Shown: positions 55,235-64,000 of the stretch, one piece after another | Layout of the letters: the number at the start of each line of letters is the position of its first letter | Position numbering within the stretch: position 1 is the stretch's first letter | Source of the DNA: Caprella mutica | Taxonomy: Eukaryota; Arthropoda; Malacostraca; Amphipoda; Caprellidae | Assembly (NCBI GenBank): GCA_947561585.1 | Contig: CANNZV010002575.1 | Coordinates: 28,531-92,530 of the forward strand | Direction: 5' to 3' | Length of the DNA: 64,000 nt | Made by a program: the position numbers and the translations under genes | The notes under the pieces: model-generated | The model's input: the letters and a program-made list of their open reading frames with translations, nothing else | What the model was told of the DNA's origin: nothing | Database searches by the model: none

Positions 55235-56750
55235 TAACTGGGTTCCAATTCATTCTACTATTTCTAATTAAAATACAATCGAATCTAATTAATAATACTT
55301 AAATAAAATAAAATAGTTTCAAACCCCTTTTAAATCTATTTCCCATATTAATATTCATTTATTGATAATTTTAATTGTTTAAAAAATATATATTAAATAA
55401 GTATATAATGTTGCAATACATAATTCAAACAACTATTTGGTTATAAACAAATATAAGTAATTAAGCATTTGGAAAAAAGTTTGGAAGAAAGTTTCGACAT
55501 TTAAACTATTTTAGATAATTGTAAATGATTATAAGAATTGTCACAAAGTAATCATATTTTAATAATGATACTTATATATGATAAATACTATATAAACTGT
55601 CTACAGAAGCTAATATATAAATACTGTAGCCATTAATTTAAAATATATATTCTCTTCAATAAAAATTTTAAAAATTTATTCTACTCGTTTTTAATGAAAA
55701 AATAATGTCCTTTTTAAACTCAAAAAATTGATAAATTTTAAATATATTTTTTTCTTTCAGATAAATAATTTCCGTTTGACCCAAAGAGTTATTTTCCCAG
55801 TGTGAAACTGTAACTGTCCCTAAATGCAGGTAAATGGAGCACACCTGACCTAATTAGAGCAAAATAGAGGTGATGGTGACGTCATCACTGTTATGAACAA
55901 TTACAATTATTATTGCAATAATAGAATAATGATTACTATATATGATTTTATATTAATAGAGACAAAGTTACGAATTATCGGTCAGTTCCATATCTTCGGT
56001 CATATAAGATAAATCGTAATAAATATAAAATAATTACTATTAATAAAAAAAATTCTTATATGAACGAAGATGTGAAACTGACCAATAATTCATAACTTAC
56101 CCTATATCAAAATATAAAGGTTATTATCTGTTTTTATTTCCTATAAAATAATTTCTAATATAGGTCACCTGTAATTAATTTTTAACTGCAGGTAAGGGTT
56201 GCCCTAGATAGGGTTGTCCCGGTTTGGTAGTGCATTATTGAGGTAACTGTAGTCCATAAACCGCTACCAATTCTTACCCAGGTATCAACCCTTTACCCAG
56301 TTAAATATTAAACCCTACTGTTATACACTGTGGTTAGGAACATTAAAATAATTTGGCTTATTTTTTTTCTTGTAGGTTAAAACATTATCATATTGAATTG
56401 GGGTTAAAAAATAGGTTAATTTCGTATGAAATTATATGGTTAAATTGAATAAATTCTTCCCATTTTTAAGTTCCGTGCATATAATTTATGAAAATAATTT
56501 TACAGTTTTTGAAGATTTAATTTATAAATCATGTTTTTTTCCTTTTCATATGTTTTTTAATTATTATTCTGATATAAGATTTTAAAAGAGTCACTGCATG
56601 ATGCTAATTTCACAAATCACAGTTTTCTAATTTTCTATTATTTTCAAATCTTACCAATTTGTCATCGTGTACTCAGACAAACTTTACAATTACTAAAGTT
56701 TATTTTTGGAAATTAGTAAACTGTTGAAAAATAATACAGATACACATATC
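55235..56750. other. AT-rich DNA with one hairpin, no gene called
   Basis: Mostly plain AT-rich sequence. A good acceptor at 55755-55760 (tttctttcag) and a donor at 55829 (gcag then gtaaatgg) could frame a non-coding exon, but no coding frame supports it. Confidence 0.35.
55968..56107. mobile_element. Hairpin MITE of the GGTAAGTTACG family
   Basis: The left arm aagttacgaattatcggtca then gttccatatcttcg pairs with cgaagatgtgaaactgacca then ataattcataactta on the right, around an AT-rich loop. Relatives are at 18585-18780 and 30962-31050. Confidence 0.65.
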
Positions 56751-56754
56751 TGCT

Positions 56755-57125
56755 CAACATTTTGTTCATATCTCACCATTCTGCTCACCACTCATCATTC
56801 TGCTCACCACTCACCATTCTGCTCACCACTCACCACTCTACTCGCCCTTCTTCTCACCAGTCACCACTCTACTCACCACACTGTTCACCACTCTAATCAC
56901 CACTGACCATACAGTTCACCACTCAGCATTCTGCTACCATTCACTATACAGCTCACCACTCCACTCACCACTGACCATACAGTTCACTACTCACCACTCT
57001 ACTCACCACTGACCATACAGTTCACCACTCAACATTCTGCTCACCACTCACTATACAGCTCACCACTCCACTCACCACTCACCATACAGTTCACCACTCA
57101 CCATTCTACTCACCACTCACTCGTT
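56755..57125. repeat. Degenerate CTCACCACTCACCATTCTG repeat
   Basis: Units of about 10 and 19 bp built from ctcaccact, caccattctg and accatacagtt, arranged irregularly and C-rich. A roughly 110-bp block containing ctcaccactgaccatacagt recurs two to three times. Confidence 0.8.
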
Positions 57126-57129
57126 ACCT

Positions 57130-57645
57130 CAGTAGTAACGGGTTGTTTCAGTACCTAACCACACAGGTGTGTGGGTATATGTGGCACGTGTGTGGCCAAT
57201 ACCCACATGTTCTTTATTGTCCAACCTACTGACACACTTGGGGATATACTTTCAACACAGGTAAGGCAAGTTACAAATCATTGCGACCGTTACGCAATTT
57301 CGTACATTAGTTAATTATAATGTAAATTTACTAGCAGTGTGATATAGAACGTGTCACAGTGGGTGTTTGCTTTAATTGTTTTAACACTTATCTTTAAGAC
57401 TCTCCCGCGCGAAAAACCGACCCATCCGAAGACAGAGGCTGAAAATAACGCATGGGACAGAATGGTTCGCTCGTAAAGCAATCATTTTACAGATACAAAA
57501 TAAGATATTTTTTCTAATTATTGTGGAGTGATATGAATTTTCAGGCTATAAGAAGATATCGCGCTATTTATTATGTGAACAATTTATGTCATAAATATTC
57601 ATTTTTGGGTCTGTTTTTCACGCACGTGGATTTCACGAATTCACC
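57130..57645. other. Spacer, no gene recognised
   Basis: It contains ggtgtgtgggtatatgtggc near 57165 and otherwise mixed sequence. No convincing exon. Confidence 0.3.
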
Positions 57646-57650
57646 AGTGT

Positions 57651-58375
57651 AACTCTACAAGAATACGTAACTGTACGGGAATTTGTAACTGTACGAGAAT
57701 ACGTAACTGTATGGGAATACGTAACTGTACGAGAATACGTAACTGTACGAGAATACGTAACTGTACGAGAATACGTAACTGTACGGGAATACGTAACTGT
57801 ACGGGAATACCTAATTGTATGGGAATACGTAACTGTACGAGAATACGTAACTGTACGAGAATACGTAACTGTACGGGAATACGTAACTGTACGGGAATAC
57901 CTAATTGTATGGGAATACGTAACTGTACGGGAATACCTAATTGTATGGGAATACGTAACTGTACGAGAATACGTAACTGTACGAAAATACGTAACTGTAC
58001 GAGAATACGTAACTGTACGGGAATACGTAACTGTACGGGAATACCTAATTGTATGGGAATATGTAACTGTACGAGAATATTTAACTGTACGAGAATACGT
58101 TATTGTACGAGAATACGTAACTGTACGAGAATACGTATCTGTACAAGAATACGAAACAGTACGGGAATACCTAACTGTACGGGAATAAGTTACTGTACGA
58201 GAATACGTAACTTTACGAGAATACGTTACTGTACGAGAATACGTTACTGTACGAGAATACGTTACTGTACGAGAATACGTAACTGTACGAGAATACGTTA
58301 CTGTACGAGAATACGAAGCAGTACGGGAATAGCTAATTGTACGGGAATACGTAACTGTACGGTAATACATAACTG
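57651..58375. repeat. 18-bp minisatellite, about 40 copies
   Basis: The unit is aatacgtaactgtacgag with acggg/acgag and tacctaattgtat variants. It is CpG-containing in AT-rich surroundings. Runs of variants (for example tacctaattgtatggg) recur at 57797, 57899 and 57929, showing block duplication. The open frames on both strands (263 and 221 codons) are artefacts of a unit divisible by 3. Confidence 0.95.
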
Positions 58376-58656
58376 AAAGGTAAATAAAGTACATTTTTGA
58401 AATTTTATAAACTGAAATATTCAATTATTTTTATAATTAATATTAACTAATATGTTCAAATTTCCCAATCAAAATTAACCCTTTAATGACGAGATAAAAC
58501 TTCAGGTCTCCAATTTTGATGCAACCTCTTGTGAGTTATCCTTAAGAGGTTAAAAGCATAGATAAATAGTTCGTATGTTCATTCACAGCTTAGTTGATGA
58601 ATAAACGGTTGATAATAAAGGGTTATGATTGAAAATTATCAAACATCAATAATTGA

Positions 58657-59515
58657 ACAGGGTGTCTAAAAGGACGAAACTAAACTTTAAATTAGTGTAT
58701 TTCAACAACTACCGAAGTTACAGTTTTCTTTCTGCTATCATTTTGTTTATTGAACATTTTTCCATCCACAATTGAATTTTCATGAAGATTTATCCATTTT
58801 TGTGAATGTTATATCGACTTTATTGATGGTTGGCTAAACTGACTTTGTGCAAATGGTCAGATAACAGACGATGAAGTAAGTTCAAAACTATACATATATT
58901 TATTAGACAACAACCCCATTAATAAAATAGATTTATTTCCAGGTTTTAAAAACATTCAAATGAAATTTTTTTTTTATAAAGTATTAACAATCCGGAGGAA
59001 TGTGATTAAGAACAAGAAGGAAGACACAGACTAAAATTTTACAAAATTCGTTCAGGTCGCAGATCTTTCTGTCCTCTCGCGACCTTACCGACCCTTGTTT
59101 AAATTTTAGTTTGTGCTTTTCTTTTTTATTCTTAATCTCATTTCTCCAAATTGTTCCTATTTCATGGGAGGAAAAGTTATTTGAATGCTTTTAAAACCTT
59201 GAAATAATCTACTTTATTAATGGAGTGCATGGTTGTCTATTTTCTTAAATAGATATTTTTGATGATTGAACTTTTCAGACCACTTGCACAAAGCCAATTT
59301 AGCCACCCATCAATAAAATCGATATAACATTCACAAAAATGAATTAAACTTGATGGAAATTTAACTGTGAATGGAAAAATGTTCAATAAACAAAATGATA
59401 CCAGAAAGAAAACTGTACCTTCAGTAGTTGTTGAAATACACTAATTTAAAGTTAGGTATCGTTTTTTTTTTTTTTTTTTTTGGGGGGGGGGGGGGGGCAC
59501 GTACCCTGTAGGTAA
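58657..59515. mobile_element. Long foldback element, copy 2, with T/G homopolymer tract
   Basis: The left arm has cagggtgtctaaaaggacga then aactaaactttaaattagtg; the right arm has cactaatttaaagttaggta and ends near cacgtaccctgtag. Arms of about 200 bp share sequence with the element at 50705-51868 (attttgtttattgaac, atggttggctaaactgact). Just inside the right end is a run of about 20 T followed by about 16 G (59461-59498). Confidence 0.75.
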
Positions 59516-59916
59516 CATTCAATTTATATTATTATTTTTGGTTTATAAAAACAAAAAAAATAAAATTGCATATAATATTCATATGAAATGGAGAAATGTA
59601 AAGAAACTAATTCGTTCACATTAATGGAATTTGAATTGGTATTTATTTCTATATTTTATTTTTCTAAATCAAACAATTGAAGCTTTTTAATATTTATTTA
59701 TTTTTATCTATAAGAATGAATACTGTAAATAGAAATTGAAAACTATAGAATAAAGTCTTAATTACCATTATGAATTAAATATCAGATGAACATTTATTAT
59801 TATTAAGAAGTCGCATTAAAGTATGAGCATCAAAATATATTCATTGTTGATACAACACTCGTTACTATAAGTTGGTATACATGATTATTAACATATTATA
59901 ATGATAATATTTTACC

Positions 59917-60283
59917 CAGGCAAGATGGATTTATCCTGGGATTTTAAGATAATATCCCAGGAATAAATCTTTCTTGCCTGGGATACTTCCTTAATATCCC
60001 AGGAATAAATCCTTCTTGCCCAGGATATTCCCTTAATATCCCAGGAATACATTTTTCTTGCCCGGGATATTCCCTTAATATCCCAGGAATAAATCTTTCT
60101 TGTCTGGGATATTCCCTTAATATCCCAGGAATAAATCCTTCTTGCCCAGGATATTCCCTTAATATCCCAGGAATACATTTTTCTTGCCCGGGATATTCCC
60201 TTAATATCCCAGGAATAAATCATTCTTGCCTGGGATATCCTCTTAATATCCCAGGAATAAATATTTCTTGCCTGGGATATTGC
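59917..60283. repeat. 42-bp palindromic tandem array, about 9 units
   Basis: The unit is cttgcctgggatattccctt then aatatcccaggaataaatct and tt. Each unit holds the inverted repeat cctgggatatt / aatatcccagg, so the array is a chain of small hairpins. Single or double units of the same sequence occur at 19317, 22506 and 48780. A 103-codon frame is an artefact. Confidence 0.92.
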
Positions 60284-62070
60284 GTGATTTCAAATATAAA
60301 CCTATATAAATTTTCACTGGTATTTCCCTAGTTTTCAATTTCAGTATACTCTCCAAAGTATCGAAAGTTATTTTTTTGAGGGAAATACCAAATTACCAAT
60401 ATAGGTAACTAGTACACCTCAGAATAATAAATCTATGCGACCTATATATTCCATTTCAATGAAATCGAATCCGCTATAAAACGGAAAACTTCCGAAAAAA
60501 ACAACATCTCGTAAAATCAACCAAAATATTCAGGTATATCATCTAAGAACGGTGTGTTAAACTTTCTTTTTGTCGGTTTACAGTTTCAATTATGAACTTC
60601 TTATTGGGCTACGGTATGTGGTTAACCGTTCTCACTTTTTAACTTACTTTCTACAACCTAAACTGGGTTAACTTAAACAGTACAGACAATTTACCTACCT
60701 TATGTACGTGACGTCATCAAACCAACACACTAGTATTCAAAATGTGTGAAAGAATGTTTTAAAACCATTTAGTTATTGTTATCAATTGAGAAAAAGGATA
60801 GATTTAATATTTGAATTCGCCATACCGTTTGATAAAAGTTTTTGGTGCGTTGCTGTGATGACGTCATGAACACAAAAATCTACATTGTTTCTACATTCGA
60901 AACTGTACTATGGCTACAAAAAATATTAACAAAAACCTTTATTAGTTTAAACAATAAATACCTATTCAATACAAGTAATAGAGAATACCCATGCAATAGC
61001 AATATTTAGGTATATAAAGTTTACGAATTTCAATTTGTTAGTTTCACTTTAGTTTACCCAATGAGTATATCAGGAGGCAACCACAAAAGTGAATGTGGCA
61101 ATAAGTAGGCCAATAAGTAGGCCAAAAGGCAGGCCACTAGGTTCCGTTTGGGAGTAACTGTGTCCATTATTAGATCACTGTTACATATTTATGTTTTTAC
61201 ATAGGGTTTTTATTCAAATTCTATTATCCTGTCTAGCACTGTGTGGGAATAATGCTTTGCATTAATATATCTGTGGGAAAATTGAGTGGGTGACTGATCT
61301 ATATTTACAGTCAAAGAAAAGTGTAATGATTTAAAAACAGTTCACTAATTTCACATTTTCAAACACATACTTTACTAATTGTAATGCTTGTAGATATTTT
61401 ATAATTGGTCTGGGTACACGATGACAAATTGGTAAGATGACAAAAGTGTGATTTAATAATATTAACATCTTGCAGAGACTCTTTTCTCTGATAGTACTTT
61501 CAGTAATTCTAGTAGACCCGTGCCGTCAAAAATATCAGTATTTTTACCGTATCATTTTTATGTTCACTGATGGTAGTTCAATTTGTGTAATAATTATTAT
61601 CCCTCACTTCGCTTTAACTCCAATATTTTCAACTGAATAAAATAAAATTTAATTATTGAAACCATTTATTGAACTGATATCATAATAATTTCCTATCCAA
61701 GCTATCAGATGCTTGCCAAGCGTACTATTAGATTTAGTGTGACGGACAGACAGACAGAATTTGCCAATAGAGGAATAATTTTGAATTTGCAATCCAAATG
61801 ATAATGATTAATTAAAAATAATTTAAAATGTAGTTTGAATTTAGAATCTACGATGTGTTTTTTTTTTATAAGTGGACGACTTAGAAAAATCTTAACTTTT
61901 ATTTTACATACGTTAAAAACGAATGAAAATATTTAAATTTTCTATATGAGTTTTAATGACAATTTGTAAAAAAACATAAGCATGAAAATATACCTTGCCA
62001 AAATGCAAAGAAAATTATAAATTTAAGCAATACGACTAATGGCATTTTTAAGCACCAATCGTCAGTTTTC
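60284..62070. other. AT-rich DNA, no firm gene
   Basis: A possible small exon lies near 60583-60616: acceptor gtcggtttacag, then an ATG reading MNFLLGY and a gtatgt donor. It is too short to call. Three aagtaggcca/ggcaggcca repeats lie near 61100-61135. Nothing else was recognised. Confidence 0.3.
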
Positions 62071-62074
62071 GAAT

Positions 62075-62210
62075 AGTGATTATAATTATTATTTCGATTA
62101 GTGAATATAATTATTAATGATTATAAATATTATTTCGATTAATGATTATAATTATTATTTCGATTGGTGATTAAAATTATTATTTCGATTAGTGATTATA
62201 ACACTGGGCT
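62075..62210. repeat. Degenerate ATTATTATTTCGATTAGTG repeat, about 5 units
   Basis: Units of 27-30 bp: gattataattattatttcga then ttagtga, with small length differences. Confidence 0.7.
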
Positions 62211-64000
62211 TCGTTTAATAATTTTTTTATAACTGATTCTTATTGTATTTTTGCAGCTGATTGCAAAAATGGTATTCATTTTGCCGTATCAGGTCACATT
62301 TTCACTATATAGAAATTGGAAAAAGACTAGAAAATCAAAAATACGATCTCACTATATTTGTACAAATACACTAATAAAAGTATTGAGAATACATAGGGAA
62401 AAATGTGCGTGTAGCAAAAAGACAAAACAAAGTGTGTTGGCACATGTTCACTCTGTATTAACACATGTAACTATAACTTTTTTAAAATGCTATAGTACAA
62501 AATCCTGACAAGATTGAGTAGATTTGAAAGCATTTCTGAAATCAGCGTGGTATTTTATATATATTCTGTTATATAACCCACCTTATAAATCATGTATCAT
62601 TTACTACTATTGACTATTAAATTATTTATTCAATTTAACGGTTTATAATGTAATACGACAAAAACATCATCTACTAAAATAAATTATACGACCAAATTCC
62701 AAACATCCAAACGTAATGTACAAACATTTAAAACATTCAGCGTGTTTTGTTTAGCGGCAAGCGGATCCCGACAATAATTTGGACGGTGCATATGTTTGAA
62801 ATAATAACATTAATATTTTAAAAATAATATAGGATAATTAATTTATTTAATTGAAAAATTCCAGGTATTGACTTATCAAATAAAATATATTGGTTCTATT
62901 TCTAATTGTAATATCAATCAAATTAATTATCAACTCATCCTGAAATACGATTATTACTTTCAATTAGTCGTTAATTTTTAAATTAGTTATCATCTAATTG
63001 TGCTATTGTCAGTTATCAAATAATTGATATCATTGATAACAGAAAAATCAGAATAATAGAAAAATATATAAAAAATAAAAAATCTGGATAATAATATAAA
63101 AAATCTGGATAATATTATATATTATATTTTTTTTATACTCTGTCATTTTTGACGGATAATACACTAGTCATGTAATAAATCACTTGATATATATCCATCC
63201 TTTCTATATTACAATTCAACATCCATCCTATTTAACATTTTTCCAGCAATTAGTGTGAGTCAGTGAATGGCTTTTGCTAATCCTACCCTGGCCTTTGTCT
63301 CTACAATAATAAAGGCATAGTGTTGCCGTCTAATGGCTTTGTAGTGTGCCATGGCCAGCCAATTTACTACTGCCCATCGGTCGTAATGAGCTGTAGAATG
63401 CTTTTACTGTTATATCCGTAAATTAGGTGTAGTAGAGAGGGTAAGTTCGAATCATCGACTGTTATACGTTTTCGATCATTTGATGTATTAACTCGTTATT
63501 TTAATTGTTATATATTTTTCCGAATATTGATTGATCCGTTAACTGTATACCCTACAAAATCTCTTTAAGTCAATAACTAACACATGTATTACATATGATA
63601 TTTAAATAAATATTATTAATAATTTCTCTTATAAACTCCCCAGTACATAATAATCATTATGTTAATACTATGAATAACATATCCATGCAAAGAAAGAATA
63701 TCCACAACACAGTATATACAGTATACACCCTCCCTATACCATGTTCCATTTGGTGACAATAAGCGTGTGCCATTGTACATACAATGTGTGACATATTCCG
63801 TACAATAGGATGAGCGTGTTCATTGCCCATCATTGTAGATAAGGCAACAATGCCTCTAGAAGAACAGAACCTTATCATGTGGAAAAAAGTTCTAGGAGGT
63901 CACAGATTTTGATGACCATTTCAGTAATGTAAATTATATTATGAATAATATAGATCATTATTGTATGTATATCGGATAATATTGTTTTTATATTGAGGAA
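62211..64000. other. AT-rich DNA to the window end, nothing supported
   Basis: Two open frames (62251-62508 + and 63657-63878 -) lack splice context or recognisable domains. A short tandem of aaaaaatctggataatatta-like sequence lies near 63080-63120. No gene was called. Confidence 0.35.

Noticed and set aside
52911..55271. A 786-codon open frame, the longest in the window
   Set aside because: It lies almost wholly in the 11-bp array. The other two forward frames are also open, and the amino-acid pattern simply cycles with the unit. There is no splice or domain evidence.
57633..58424. Frames of 263 (-) and 221 (+) codons
   Set aside because: Artefacts of the 18-bp array.
60583..60616. Possible first exon MNFLLGY with flanking acceptor and donor
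   Set aside because: Too short to distinguish from chance, and no following exon was recognised.

Overview
This is nuclear DNA from an animal, most likely an arthropod and probably an insect. It is AT-rich and carries spliced genes with GT-AG introns, an animal-type annexin, Tc1/mariner-, pogo-, hAT- and Harbinger-like DNA elements, and no operons or bacterial signals. No species is assigned. I read two genes in full. The first is a four-repeat annexin on the + strand (16951-26605, 8 coding exons, 321 residues). The second is a PH-domain protein of PLEKHJ1 type on the - strand (29147-31615, 8 coding exons, 241 residues). They are convergent, their stop codons lie about 2.5 kb apart, and each stop is followed within a few bases by a minisatellite. 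A third, unidentified - strand gene is suggested by three phase-compatible exons (38472-42501), and two further - strand exon candidates lie at 36648-37248.

Layout: 1-4760 is a cluster of short non-autonomous elements with CAGTCTG/CAGACTG ends. 5.4-6.8 kb is a long foldback. 8.3-15.0 kb holds two large arrays (43-bp and 16-bp units), followed by a degenerate repeat carrying nuclear-receptor-like motifs (to 16.4 kb) and a 23-N assembly gap. 16.9-26.6 kb is the annexin gene. Its introns hold an apparently intact Tc1-like transposon, four hAT-like MITEs, a Harbinger-like MITE, other foldbacks and a 21-bp array. 26.6-29.15 kb holds the two 3'-flanking minisatellites. 31.7-33.3 kb is a second CAGTCTG cluster. 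33.3-40.4 kb is mostly plain AT-rich DNA. 40.4-41.4 kb is a 24-bp array. 42.7-45.7 kb is a graveyard of DNA transposons. 45.8-60.3 kb alternates tandem arrays (32, 27, about 24, 11, about 19, 18 and 42 bp) with foldback elements. 60.3-64 kb shows little that I can name.

About a quarter of the window is tandem repeat, in some fifteen unrelated families. The long open frames across these arrays arise because the units lack stop codons; I do not call them genes. The observations most worth following up are: the CAGTCTG element clusters, in which ends and core are conserved while an internal hexamer appears to be exchanged at several positions together; an array of p53-half-site-like sequences spaced exactly 21 bp apart in annexin intron 6; and a dispersed repeat that carries composite TGACCTTGACCTTTGACC motifs.
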